Source: Streptomyces tailanensis
GTDB taxonomy: Bacteria; Actinomycetota; Actinomycetes; Streptomycetales; Streptomycetaceae
Direction of reading: 5' to 3'
Assembly (NCBI RefSeq): GCF_008386495.1
Contig: NZ_VTHJ01000033.1
Span: forward strand, 53,118 to 97,356
Length of the DNA stretch: 44,239 bases
The notes under the pieces are model-generated. The model was not told where the DNA came from and searched no databases. It saw only the letters and a program-made list of their open reading frames with translations. Below, piece by piece: positions 8,201 through 15,315 of this stretch. A program made the position numbers and the translations under genes. How positions within the stretch are numbered: the first letter of the stretch is position 1; each line of letters opens with the position of its first letter.

Positions 8201-9224
8201 CTTCCGTATCGTCGACGAACGGCGCCGGAAGCTGGCCGAGGACAAGGATCTGGAGGCGCTGCGGCTGCAGTTGAGGCCGAAGGCCCGCAAGGCCCTCTCC
8301 CAGGCGGCCGCGGCCACCGCGGAACGCCAGGGCGGCGAGTCCCTCGAACGGACGGGCCTGACGGACTGGACGATCGGCTCCCTCACCCGCGTCTTCGAGA
8401 CCCGCCGCGCCGGCCAGCCGGTGAAGGCGTACCCCGCGCTCGTCGACGACGGACCGAAGGCGAACACCGTCTCCGTACGCCTCTTCGACACGGAGGCGGA
8501 GCAGACGGAGGCCATGTGGAAGGGCACCCGTAGGCTCATTCTCCGAAACATTCCGGTCAACCCTGCGAAGTTCGCGAGCGAAAAGCTGACGAACGCGCAG
8601 AAGCTCGCGCTGTCGGCGAATCCGCATGGTTCGATCCAGGCCCTGTTCGACGACTGCGCGATGGCCGCGGCGGACAAGCTGATCGCCGACTTCGGCGGGC
8701 CGGCCTGGGACGAGTCGTCGTACCGCAAGATGTACGACAAGGTCCGCGCCGAGATCGTCGACACGACGGTGCGTACGGTCGGCCAGGTGCAGCAGGTGCT
8801 GGCCGCCTGGCAGTCCTGTGAGCGCCGGCTGAAGTCCACGCGCAGCCCGGCCCTCCTGGCCAACCTCACGGACGTACGGACGCAGCTGGACGCCCTCGTG
8901 AAGCCCGGCTTCGTCACGGAGGCCGGCCTGCGCCGCCTCCCGGACCTGATGCGCTATCTGGTGGCGGCCGACCGGCGCGTCCAGCAGATGCCGACCGGCG
9001 TCCAGCGGGACACGTCCCGTATGGAGAAGGTCCACGAGATGCGCGACGAGTACGCCTGGCTGCTGGAACAGCTCCCGCAGGGACGGCCCGTCCCCTCCGC
9101 CGTCCTCGACATCCGCTGGATGATCGAGGAGCTCCGGGTCAGCTACTTCGCGCACGCGCTGGGGACGGCGTACCCCGTCTCCGACAAGCGCATCGTGAAG
9201 GCCATCGACGCGCTTGTGCCGTAG
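5271..9224 (+). CDS. hrpA: ATP-dependent RNA helicase HrpA (DEAH family)
   Basis: The protein has 1317 residues, the usual length for actinobacterial and enterobacterial HrpA. The DEAH helicase core occupies roughly the first half: Walker A GETGSGKTTQ (100-109), TQPRRIAA, DEAH (198-201), SAT and the motif VI region QRKGRCGRTSDG. Winged-helix/ratchet and OB-like segments follow, then a long C-terminal region typical of HrpA (DUF3418-like). The family translocates along RNA with NTP hydrolysis and in E. coli acts in mRNA processing and rescue of stalled ribosomes. ATG 5271 gives the standard MSTPPAPAF start; there is no strong ribosome-binding site, and an upstream ATG at 5237 is out of frame. 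The gene is flanked by two identical tRNA-Asp genes in the same orientation. Confidence 0.95.
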   Translation: MSTPPAPAFGALAPRLAELSLRDAHRLGRRLEGARKIRKPEARAAVLAEIEAEVAKGEVRMAERAARVPAVTYPEQLPVSQKKDDIAAAIRDHQVVIVAGETGSGKTTQIPKICMELGRGVRGMIGHTQPRRIAARTVAERVAEELRTPLGEAVGWKVRFTDQVDQDATFVKLMTDGILLAEIQTDRELRAYDTIIIDEAHERSLNIDFLLGYLAQLLPKRPDLKVVITSATIDPERFSRHFGDAPIVEVSGRTYPVEVRYRPLLEEGSDDTDRDQITAICDAVEELQADGKGDILVFLSGEREIRDTADALIKKQYRFTEVLPLYARLSHAEQHRVFQPHTGRRIVLATNVAETSLTVPGIKYVIDPGFARISRYSHRTKVQRLPIEAISQASANQRKGRCGRTSDGVCIRLYSEDDFDARPEFTDAEILRTNLASVILQMTAAGLGDIEKFPFIDPPDHRNIRDGVQLLQELGALDPAQKDVRKRLTPMGRKLSQLPVDPRLARMVVEADKNGCAREVMVIAAALSIQDPRERPADKQTQADQQHARFKDESSDFLAFLNLWRYVREQQKERGSSSFRRMCKQEYLNFLRIREWQDIYSQLRTVAKQMGIHLNEDDAPEQQVHVSLLAGLLSHIGMKDVKEGAKNEYLGARNAKFAVFPGSALFKKPPRFVMSAELVETSRLWARVNAKIEPEWVEPLAEHLLKRTYSEPHWEKDQAAVMAYEKVTLYGVPIVAQRKVNFGRIDPEASRELFIRNALVEGDWRTHHKFFADNRRLLSEVEELEHRARRRDIVVDDDTLFDFYDQRVPEHVVSGAHFDSWWKHKRHEQPDFLDFEREMLIRESAEAVTKADYPDSWRQGQLKFRVTYQFEPGADADGVTVHIPLQVLNQVTDEGFDWQIPGLRQDVVTELIRSLPKPIRRNYVPAPNFAKRFLDTAVPLREPLTVALARELKRMVGVPVAPEDFDWSRIPDHLKITFRIVDERRRKLAEDKDLEALRLQLRPKARKALSQAAAATAERQGGESLERTGLTDWTIGSLTRVFETRRAGQPVKAYPALVDDGPKANTVSVRLFDTEAEQTEAMWKGTRRLILRNIPVNPAKFASEKLTNAQKLALSANPHGSIQALFDDCAMAAADKLIADFGGPAWDESSYRKMYDKVRAEIVDTTVRTVGQVQQVLAAWQSCERRLKSTRSPALLANLTDVRTQLDALVKPGFVTEAGLRRLPDLMRYLVAADRRVQQMPTGVQRDTSRMEKVHEMRDEYAWLLEQLPQGRPVPSAVLDIRWMIEELRVSYFAHALGTAYPVSDKRIVKAIDALVP

Positions 9225-9260
9225 GCGGTGGCCGGTAACGGGGCCTGCACTCTGGGTGAG

Positions 9261-9291
9261 TTCGACCAGTGGGCCGCCGCTCCTGTACAGT
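9261..9291 (+). promoter_or_regulatory. Candidate promoter of second tRNA-Asp
   Basis: TTCGAC (9261-9266), a 19-base spacer and TACAGT (9286-9291) lie 44 bases before the tRNA. The -10 is good; the -35 and spacing are weak. Confidence 0.4.
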
Positions 9292-9335
9292 CTCTTCTCG
9301 CAGGCCAGCGCGGAAACGTGGTGACTGCGAAACCT

Positions 9336-9410
9336 GGTCCTGTGGAGCAGTTTGGAGTGCTCGCCACCCTGTCAAGGTGGAGGCCGCGGGTTCAAATCCC
9401 GTCAGGACCG
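9336..9410 (+). tRNA. tRNA-Asp (anticodon GTC), copy 2
   Basis: Base-for-base identical to 4982-5056 over all 75 positions, with its own upstream and terminator sequences. It is a monocistronic duplicate in the same orientation as copy 1. Confidence 0.96.
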
Positions 9411-9419
9411 CAGTGATTA

Positions 9420-9458
9420 CGAGAGGGCTCGCATCCGGTATGGATGCGGGCCCTCTCG
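9420..9458 (+). terminator. Terminator of second tRNA-Asp
   Basis: A 17-bp hairpin (CGAGAGGGC, one T-G pair, CGCATCC, loop GGTAT, then the complement) lies ten bases after the tRNA. Confidence 0.82.
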
Positions 9459-9530
9459 CTGTGGGCACATGTCGCCCAAGCGCTCGGGGCTGCGGGGTTG
9501 TCGGGCGACTGCGGGTTGTCGTGGGTTGCT

Positions 9531-9602
9531 CGCGCAGTTCCCCGCGCCCCTTAAAAGCCAGGGGGTGCCCCCAGTTCTTTCAGGGGCGCGGGGAACTGCG
9601 CG
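9531..9602. repeat. 21-bp inverted repeat, Streptomyces REP-like palindromic unit
   Basis: Perfect 21-base arms (9531-9551 and 9582-9602, core CAGTTCCCCGCGCCCCT) flank a smaller GGGGG-TG-CCCCC hairpin (9561-9572). The sequence looks like the abundant 'gcgcagttccccgcgcccct' intergenic element seen across Streptomyces genomes. It may act as a terminator or nucleoid-protein site; that role is inference. Confidence 0.8.
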
Positions 9603-9747
9603 ACCAGCCCCCACTCACCTGCACCCTCTCGACAACGCCACCCACCCGAGCTCCCCCGTGCCCCCCAGCGGAGCGTCAGGGCTCTTGACGGCGTCACATT
9701 CCCTCGGTACCTCAGGAATCAGGGCTCCACGACCCCGGAGGTGGCGT

Positions 9748-9939
9748 ATGGCGGCGACCGCTCGGCATGAGACCCGCGCACTGCTACGCGCTCACCTGTC
9801 GGCCGCTTCCTCGTATCGCCATGTGACCCGCCGCTGCCCGATCTGCCACCGGCTGCTGCGGCTGGCGTCGGAGCCCGCGGCGGGCGGCGAGGACGGCCCT
9901 GAGAGCCCCTCCAGCCCCTCCATCCGACCCAAGGCGTGA
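9748..9939 (+). CDS. Small conserved protein with a CxxC motif (DUF6274-like)
   Basis: A 63-residue ORF starts at ATG 9748, with GGAGG 6 bases upstream. It is basic at the N-terminus (TARHETRALLRAHLSAAS) and then carries CPICHRLLRL, a single CxxC that could bind metal with neighbouring His residues. The tail is Pro/Ser-rich and probably disordered. I associate this small protein next to bldC with the Streptomyces family DUF6274; that name is from memory. It is convergent with bldC. No function can be assigned. Confidence 0.72.
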   Translation: MAATARHETRALLRAHLSAASSYRHVTRRCPICHRLLRLASEPAAGGEDGPESPSSPSIRPKA

Positions 9940-10394
9940 GACGGGCGGAGCGGGGAACAGACTCGACAGGGGAACGTTTCTTCCTCAACTCCCGCCCCCA
10001 CTACCGCAGATGAGCCACCGGAAACAAGCATCTCGGCATGTGACGGGTGTCACCGCATAAGTTTTCAGCGCGCCGCCTCTTACCGGGCTCCTACAACTGG
10101 TCAATTTAATATGTGCAATTGCACCAGTCCCCGAAGGCCCACACAGGAGCTCCGACAGCCCTCCCCAGAGTCCGCCCACCATCACCGGCCGCGCACCCTC
10201 GGGGCACAAAAAAGATCGCGCTGGACCCGGCGGAGTCCAGCGCGATCTACGACGCACCCTTGTCGCAAAGCTCTGTATGGCTGGGGCGTGGGTCCTGTTG
10301 GGGCAGGGCCCGCGTCGCTTTGAGCGGTTGAGCTGTGGCTTCGGGCGGCTCGGCCGATGGGGGACCAGCCGAAATGCCCTGTTGTGCGGTTGTG
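9940..10394. other. Intergenic region between convergent DUF6274-like gene and bldC
   Basis: 455 bp with no supported gene. It contains an AT-rich dyad (10096-10128) where ACTGGT and ACCAGT arms enclose TAATAT and the palindrome TGCAATTGCA, with CAATT repeated at 10102 and 10116. To its right is the bldC terminator (10207-10248). The AT-rich patch stands out against surrounding DNA of about 70% GC. Confidence 0.6.
10207..10248 (-). terminator. Rho-independent terminator of bldC
   Basis: A perfect 14-bp stem (AGATCGCGCTGGAC at 10213-10226 and its complement at 10235-10248) is followed on the minus strand by a T6 run (10212-10207). It is the clearest intrinsic terminator in the window. Confidence 0.9.
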
Positions 10395-10601
10395 TCAGGC
10401 CTCGCTGCGCTGCTGCGGAATACCCGCGAGCAGTGCGCGGACCTCAGCCTCGCGGTAACGGCGGTGTCCGCCGAGCGTGCGGATGGACGTGAGCTTGCCG
10501 GCCTTCGCCCACCGCGTGACCGTCTTCGGGTCGACGCGGAACATCGTGGCGACCTCAGCCGGGGTCAGCAGCGGCTCGGCATCAGGGGTGCGAGCGGTCA
10601 T
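10395..10601 (-). CDS. bldC: Developmental regulator BldC (MerR-like DNA-binding protein)
   Basis: The 68-residue protein matches BldC as I know it: a single MerR-type winged helix-turn-helix domain with TPAEVATMFRVDPKTVTRWA (about 13-32) and the wing RTLGGHRRYREAEVRALL (41-58), and no effector domain. GAGGAGG precedes the ATG with normal spacing. BldC delays entry into development by binding direct repeats cooperatively as head-to-tail oligomers at promoters of sporulation genes. It is monocistronic: it has its own terminator and a long upstream intergenic region containing dyads that could include autoregulatory sites. Confidence 0.97.
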   Translation of the reverse strand: MTARTPDAEPLLTPAEVATMFRVDPKTVTRWAKAGKLTSIRTLGGHRRYREAEVRALLAGIPQQRSEA

Positions 10602-10617
10602 GAGCGGCCTCCTCGGG

Positions 10618-10639
10618 AGAACCGAACCTTCTCGGTTCT
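10618..10639. promoter_or_regulatory. 8-bp inverted repeat in bldC leader
   Basis: AGAACCGA and TCGGTTCT with a 6-base centre lie 17-38 bases upstream of the bldC start, overlapping the region just before GAGGAGG. It could be an operator or a leader hairpin affecting translation. Confidence 0.5.
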
Positions 10640-10835
10640 TTCCTCTAAATTCTGCACCTTGACCCGCGTTGCCCGAAATGGCGGACGCGAGTCGAGTCGG
10701 TTATAGGACGAACGGCTTGTCCTCGGCACTACAACTACACCATCTGTCCAGCCGCGTCGGCCAAACCGATGGAATTGCCCTCCCAGGTGTTCATCAGCGA
10801 CGGATGCCGATGGACCATGCCATAGCGGACAGTCA

Positions 10836-10864
10836 CGCCACCGTGACGATCAGTCACAGTGGCG
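10836..10864. promoter_or_regulatory. Imperfect 12-bp dyad centred on GATCA
   Basis: CGCCACCGTGAC and GTCACAGTGGCG pair at 11 of 12 positions around GATCA. It is about 235 bp upstream of bldC. The symmetric GTGAC-GATCA-GTCAC core looks like a dimeric-regulator operator. Confidence 0.45.
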
Positions 10865-11227
10865 TGCAGGAGTCACCAGACCCCCCAAAGCGTGCAATGC
10901 TGAGATTCTGCCCATAGGCGGGCAGAAGGAGCCTCCCCCGGGCTCCTTGTCCTATTTTGACACGAGGAGGCGTGTACGAGGCAAGGCCCACGTAAGTGCA
11001 ATCCGTCACGCTTGGCGCCACCTTGATACAAAAGCCCGGATCGGGGCCTAAGTCCCACGATGACGCCCATACGGAACTTCGGTGCGTCAAGCCTGGGCCA
11101 AGGGTGGACAGTTCACCATGCTTCAGCCTTTGTGGAAAGCCTCTTCTCAGCTGCCCCACAAGTCACAAGTACGCATGGCGGGTTCGGGCGGTTCATCCGG
11201 AAGGTACGGATGGCAGGTCGGCCCGGT

Positions 11228-12070
11228 TCAGTTCGCCGAGCGCCGGTCCCGTACCGCCCGCCACCGCTCGACCAGACGCCCGTACGCCTCCCCGGCGGCC
11301 AACCCGTCGCCGCTGCGAAGTGCCTCGATGCCCTCGGCCACATCGGCGGCTGAATGATCACCGTCCAGCTCGTCGGCGGGCAGCACATGCACGAGGCCGC
11401 CGTAGTCCAGCTCGACGAACGAGCGCGGGTGGAACTCCTCCAGCCAACGGCCCACGTCGATCAGACCGTCGATCAGCGGACCCTCGTCGATGGTGTCCCG
11501 CAGCGCCCGCAGCCCGCGCGCCACGCGCCGCCGGGCCTGCACCATGGGCGTGCGGTAGCGCAGCACGGGCGAGGCCTCACCCGAGCCCTTCTCGTACGTC
11601 CGCTCCTCGTCCGAGACGAGGACGAACCAGTTCAACGGGACGTGCCAGGTGGAGGTGCGGATCCACGGGCGGGCGTCGGGGTTGCGGACCAGCCAGCGCT
11701 CGTAGTCCTGGCTCGCCTGCCGGCGCACCAGCGGCGGCAGCACCGCGTCCAGGACCGGCGCGGGCAGCTCCTCGGCCAGGTCACCGAGCGCCTGCCAGCC
11801 GCGCAGCCGGGTGCGCCAGGGGCAGACGCAGACCACGCCGTCGGCGTCCAGCACGAAGGCGTCGCTGCTCTCGTGCACCGGCACCGGCACGGGCGGCGTG
11901 GGCAGCAGATCGGCCAGCGAGCGGCGCAGCTCGTCCTGGTACGAGGGCCGGTCGGTGCGCCGGGCGTAGCGCGCCCAGTGGGTGCGCTCCGGCTCGGGAA
12001 AGGCGGCCAGCGGCTCGTACACGCGGAGGTAGGACGCGTACGGGACGATCACCGAGGACACCTTGGGCAC
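11228..12070 (-). CDS. Conserved hypothetical protein, 280 residues
   Basis: GTG 12070 is chosen because GGGAGGGAG lies about 6 bases upstream and the sequence before it is low-complexity; the longer reading to 12241 overlaps the vdh upstream region. The protein is soluble, with no signal peptide or membrane segment. It is rich in Arg, Trp and acidic residues, with ordered-looking stretches such as SYQDELRRSLADLL, DYERWLVRNPDARPW and PRSFVELDYGGLVHVL. I do not recognise a domain. It is divergent from valine dehydrogenase, 222 bp apart. In S. coelicolor the corresponding position, between bldC and vdh, also holds a hypothetical protein as I recall, so it is likely core-conserved. Confidence 0.82.
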   Translation of the reverse strand: MPKVSSVIVPYASYLRVYEPLAAFPEPERTHWARYARRTDRPSYQDELRRSLADLLPTPPVPVPVHESSDAFVLDADGVVCVCPWRTRLRGWQALGDLAEELPAPVLDAVLPPLVRRQASQDYERWLVRNPDARPWIRTSTWHVPLNWFVLVSDEERTYEKGSGEASPVLRYRTPMVQARRRVARGLRALRDTIDEGPLIDGLIDVGRWLEEFHPRSFVELDYGGLVHVLPADELDGDHSAADVAEGIEALRSGDGLAAGEAYGRLVERWRAVRDRRSAN

Positions 12071-12292
12071 GCCTGCTCCCTCCCCCGCCGGCCACCGGGG
12101 AAACCTGCCGAACCCGCACATGAGCGGGCAGGAAAACTGTACGGATCGCACCACGGCCGTACTCCGGGAGTGGGTGATCCTGAAGCTGCACCGCTGTCGG
12201 GCGGGCGCAGGCTCTAATCTCATGGTCACAGATCCCGCCACCCGTACGGGAGCCTGTCACCAACCGCCGCTTCTTACCCAGGAGTCACCACC

Positions 12293-13387
12293 GTGACCGA
12301 AGTATCTGACGGCGTCCTGCACACCCTGTTCCACTCGGACCAGGGCGGTCACGAGCAAGTCGTGCTCTGCCAGGACCGGGCCAGCGGCCTCAAGGCCGTC
12401 ATCGCCATCCACTCCACCGCGCTGGGCCCCGCCCTCGGCGGCACCCGCTTCTACCCGTACGCGACCGAGGCCGAGGCCGTCGCCGACGCGCTGAACCTCG
12501 CGCGCGGGATGTCGTACAAGAACGCCATGGCCGGGCTCGGCCACGGCGGCGGCAAAGCCGTGATCATCGGGGACCCGGACCGCGACAAGACCGAGGAGCT
12601 GCTGCTCACCTACGGGCGGTTCGTGGCCTCGCTGGGCGGCCGGTACGTCACCGCGTGCGACGTCGGCACGTACGTCGCCGACATGGACGTCGTGGCACGC
12701 GAGTGCCGCTGGACGACGGGCCGGTCCCCCGAGAACGGCGGCGCCGGCGACTCGTCCGTCCTGACCGCCTTCGGGGTCTACCAGGGCATGCGGGCCTCCG
12801 CCCAGCACCTGTGGGGCGACCCGTCGCTGCGTGACCGTACGGTCGGCATCGCGGGCGTCGGCAAGGTGGGGCACCACCTCGTGGAGCATCTGCGGGCGGA
12901 GGGCGCCGAGGTCGTGATCACGGACGTCCGCGAGGAGGCCGTACGGCGGATCCTCAACCGGTATCCGGCGGGGGTCACGTCCGTCGCCGACACCGACGCG
13001 CTGATCCGGGTGGAGGGGCTCGACATCTACGCCCCCTGCGCGCTCGGCGGCGCCCTGAACGACGACTCCGTGCCCGTGCTCACCGCCAAGGTGGTCTGCG
13101 GCGCCGCAAACAACCAGCTCGCGCACCCCGGTGTCGAGAAGGACCTCGCCGACCGCGGGATCCTCTACGCCCCGGACTACGTCGTGAACGCCGGCGGGGT
13201 CATCCAGGTCGCCGACGAACTCCACGGGTTCGACTTCGAGCGGTGCAAGGCGAAGGCCGCGGAGATCTACGACACCACGCTGGCGATCTTCGCACGCGCG
13301 AAGACGGATGGTGTTCCGCCGGCCGCCGCGGCCGACCGGATCGCCGAGCAGCGGATGCACGAGGCGGCCGCGAAACGCGGGCGCTGA
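12293..13387 (+). CDS. vdh: Valine (branched-chain amino acid) dehydrogenase
   Basis: A Glu/Leu/Phe/Val dehydrogenase of 364 residues from GTG 12293, with AGGAG upstream. The N-terminal domain holds the glycine-rich substrate loop GPALGGTRFYPY and the catalytic-lysine segment GMSYKNAMAGLGHGGGKAVI. The C-terminal Rossmann domain starts with GVGKVGHH, an NAD-type GxGxxG. The enzyme deaminates valine, leucine and isoleucine oxidatively to 2-oxo acids with NAD. In Streptomyces it feeds branched acyl-CoA precursors for fatty acids and polyketides. The position two genes from bldC agrees with my memory of S. coelicolor vdh. Leucine dehydrogenase is the main alternative name. Confidence 0.93.
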   Translation: MTEVSDGVLHTLFHSDQGGHEQVVLCQDRASGLKAVIAIHSTALGPALGGTRFYPYATEAEAVADALNLARGMSYKNAMAGLGHGGGKAVIIGDPDRDKTEELLLTYGRFVASLGGRYVTACDVGTYVADMDVVARECRWTTGRSPENGGAGDSSVLTAFGVYQGMRASAQHLWGDPSLRDRTVGIAGVGKVGHHLVEHLRAEGAEVVITDVREEAVRRILNRYPAGVTSVADTDALIRVEGLDIYAPCALGGALNDDSVPVLTAKVVCGAANNQLAHPGVEKDLADRGILYAPDYVVNAGGVIQVADELHGFDFERCKAKAAEIYDTTLAIFARAKTDGVPPAAAADRIAEQRMHEAAAKRGR

Positions 13388-13709
13388 GCGTTCCCCGCTC
13401 GTTCCGCTCGTTCCGCGCGAGGGTCGCACATCTGGGGCCGGTACCCGCCGGTGGATTTGGAGAGAACTCTCACTTCGACCGGCGGGTCGCTCGCCGAGAA
13501 ACGGTTAAAATCGCGGTTGACCAGCGGGGACAGGGCTCCTCGCAGGTTCTGGGCACAGGCGCGTACTGCGGGCGACGTACCGTATGGGCGCGGGCTCAGG
13601 TACCGTGGAAGCCCTACGGACCGGTCTCTCCACGGAGAGCCCGTTCCAGATCATGAACGCGTGTCAAGACTCTGGGGCCGTCGAGCCCCGTCACCGAGGG
13701 GGTCGAGCC
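13388..13709. other. Intergenic region between vdh and DUF3073 gene
   Basis: 322 bp with no gene. It starts with the two-tier hairpin at 13443-13487. It then contains TTGACC at about 13517 without a convincing -10, and AT-rich GGTTAAAATC near 13503-13512. The promoter of the DUF3073 gene must be in this stretch, but no pair of hexamers is persuasive. Confidence 0.5.
13443..13487 (+). terminator. Two-tier hairpin downstream of vdh
   Basis: Outer arms ACCCGCCGGT/ACCGGCGGGT (13443-13452, 13478-13487) are coaxial with inner arms GAGAG/CTCTC around AA (13460-13471). There is no T-run, so it may terminate poorly or act on RNA stability. Confidence 0.55.
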
Positions 13710-13964
13710 ATGGGGCGCGGCCGGGCCAAGGCCAAGCAGACGAAGGTCGCCCGCCAGCTGAAGTACAACAGCGGCGGGACTGACCTGTCGCGTCTGGCCA
13801 GCGAGCTGGGCGCATCGACTTCGAGCCAACCTCCGAACGGCGAGCCGTTCGAGGACGACGAAGACGACGACGACCCGTACGCCCAGTACGCGGATCTCTA
13901 CAACGACGACGAGGACGATGAGGACGACGAGTCCGGTCCTGCGTCGCATCGTCGGGGCGCTTGA
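13710..13964 (+). CDS. DUF3073-family small acidic protein
   Basis: An 84-residue protein starting MGRGRAKAKQTKVARQLKY, the conserved basic N-terminus of DUF3073. A hinge around TDLSRLASELG follows, then a strongly acidic C-terminus (EDDEDDDDPYAQYADLYNDD and a second run). The opposite charge of the two halves suggests a nucleic-acid- or ribosome-associated protein with a self-masking tail, but no function is established. GAGGGGG lies upstream of ATG 13710. The gene is monocistronic, with a strong terminator. The acidic tail is encoded by GAC/GAG/GAT repeats that are prone to slippage. Confidence 0.9.
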   Translation: MGRGRAKAKQTKVARQLKYNSGGTDLSRLASELGASTSSQPPNGEPFEDDEDDDDPYAQYADLYNDDEDDEDDESGPASHRRGA

Positions 13965-13984
13965 CGCCGCATCGCTGCGCTTTG

Positions 13985-14021
13985 CCCGGTCCGAGTGGTT
14001 CACACCACCGGACCGGGTTTT
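13985..14021 (+). terminator. Terminator of the DUF3073 gene
   Basis: The 9-bp stem CCCGGTCCG/CGGACCGGG (13985-13993, 14009-14017) is followed by TTTT. Confidence 0.85.
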
Positions 14022-14148
14022 GCGCGTTGCCGCTCCGCTGGGTTGAGCCGGGCGCCTAGTAGCTCGGGAGTACCTGTGGTTTGGCGGCTGCGGGGTACGT
14101 TGTGGTTGCTCGCGCCCACGCGGCGGAGCCGCAAATGTCACAGCCCCG

Positions 14149-14181
14149 CGCCCCTTTAGCGGCTGCGCCGCTAAAGGGGCG
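14149..14181 (-). terminator. Hairpin at the 3' end of purM (bidirectional)
   Basis: A perfect 15-bp stem (CGCCCCTTTAGCGGC and its complement) with loop TGC starts 11 bases beyond the purM stop, between convergent genes. It resembles the REP-like element at 9531 in composition. Confidence 0.8.
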
Positions 14182-14191
14182 TACTCCCCGC

Positions 14192-15262
14192 TCACGTGCG
14201 CGCGTAGTCGCCCACCAACTCTGCGCCCGTCGTGTGGTCGGCCCTGTCCGTGATTTCGCCTGCCACCCAGGCCTCCACGCCGCGGTCCGCCAGTGTGGTC
14301 AGGGCCACGTCTGCGGACTCCTGGGGCACGATCGCGATCATGCCCACGCCCATGTTCAGGGTCTTCTCAAGCTCCAAGCGCTCTACCTGGCCCGTCTTGC
14401 CGACCAGGTCGAAGATCGGGGCCGGGGTCCAGGTGGAGCGGTCGACTGTGGCGTGGAGGGTGTCGGGGATCACCCGGGCCAGGTTGGCGGCGAGGCCGCC
14501 GCCCGTCACGTGGCTGAACGCGTGTACTTGCGTCGTCCGGGTGAGCGCCAGGCAGTCCAGGGAGTAGATCTTGGTGGGCTCCAGGAGCTCCGCGCCGAGG
14601 GTGCGGCCGAGTTCGGCGATCTCGGTGTCCAGGGAGAGGCCGGCCTGGTTGAGGAGGACGTGGCGGATCAGCGAGTACCCGTTCGAGTGAAGGCCGGAGG
14701 CCGCCATGGCGATCACCGCGTCACCCGTACGGATACGATCCGGGCCCAGCAGGCGCTCCGCCTCGACCACGCCCGTGCCCGCCCCGGCGACGTCGAAGTC
14801 GTCCGGGCCGAGGAGGCCGGGGTGCTCGGCGGTCTCGCCGCCGACGAGGGCGCAGCCGGCGAGGACACAGCCCTCGGCGATGCCCTTGACGATGGCCGCG
14901 ACCCGCTCGGGGTGGACCTTGCCGACGCAGATGTAGTCGGTCATGAACAGCGGTTCGGCGCCGCAGACCACGATGTCGTCCATCACCATCGCGACCAGGT
15001 CGTGGCCGATGGTGTCGTAGACGCCGAGCTGACGGGCGATGTCGACCTTCGTGCCGACGCCGTCCGTGGCGGAGGCGAGCAGCGGGCGCTCGTAGCGCTT
15101 GAGGGCGGAGGCGTCGAAGAGGCCGGCGAAACCGCCGAGGCCGCCGAGGACCTCGGGGCGCTGGGTCTTCTTCACCCACTCCTTCATCAGCTCTACGGCG
15201 CGGTCGCCCGCCTCGATGTCGACGCCCGCGGCTGCGTAGCTGGCACCAGTTGTCTCAGACAT
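14192..15262 (-). CDS. purM: Phosphoribosylformylglycinamidine cyclo-ligase (AIR synthetase)
   Basis: The protein is 356 residues from ATG 15262, the usual PurM length, beginning MSETTGASYAAAGVDIEAGD. It shows the AIRS-family ATP/metal segments SATDGVGTKVDIA, DIVVCGAEPLFMTDYI and GGETAEHPG. The reaction converts FGAM and ATP to 5-aminoimidazole ribonucleotide, step 5 of purine synthesis. It lies 53 bp downstream of purF on the same strand, so the two are probably co-transcribed. The ORF extends upstream in frame into purF, but family alignment supports 15262. No strong Shine-Dalgarno is present. Function is secure. Confidence 0.97.
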   Translation of the reverse strand: MSETTGASYAAAGVDIEAGDRAVELMKEWVKKTQRPEVLGGLGGFAGLFDASALKRYERPLLASATDGVGTKVDIARQLGVYDTIGHDLVAMVMDDIVVCGAEPLFMTDYICVGKVHPERVAAIVKGIAEGCVLAGCALVGGETAEHPGLLGPDDFDVAGAGTGVVEAERLLGPDRIRTGDAVIAMAASGLHSNGYSLIRHVLLNQAGLSLDTEIAELGRTLGAELLEPTKIYSLDCLALTRTTQVHAFSHVTGGGLAANLARVIPDTLHATVDRSTWTPAPIFDLVGKTGQVERLELEKTLNMGVGMIAIVPQESADVALTTLADRGVEAWVAGEITDRADHTTGAELVGDYART

Positions 15263-15315
15263 GACGGTGAGAACTTTCGTGTCGTACTGCAGATAAGCAG
15301 GTGATGCGGACCCGA

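Larger units (their letters stand above)
10602..11227. other. bldC upstream region, 626 bp, with several dyads
   Basis: No credible coding sequence. From bldC outward it holds AGAACCGA/TCGGTTCT (10618-10639) just before the bldC ribosome-binding site; an imperfect 12-bp dyad centred on GATCA (10836-10864); CTGCCC/GGGCAG (10910-10924) next to AAGGAGCC/GGCTCCTT (10926-10948) followed by TTTT on the plus strand. bldC promoters must lie here, but I cannot place them with confidence. Confidence 0.6.

Noticed and set aside
6063..9155. 1030-codon minus-strand ORF within hrpA
   Set aside because: Antisense to a clearly real gene and low in plausible domains; G/C third-position bias keeps the opposite strand open.
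13860..13935. Acidic repeat tract of the DUF3073 protein as a separate repeat element
   Set aside because: It is an irregular GAC/GAG/GAT codon run inside the coding sequence and is typical of that family.
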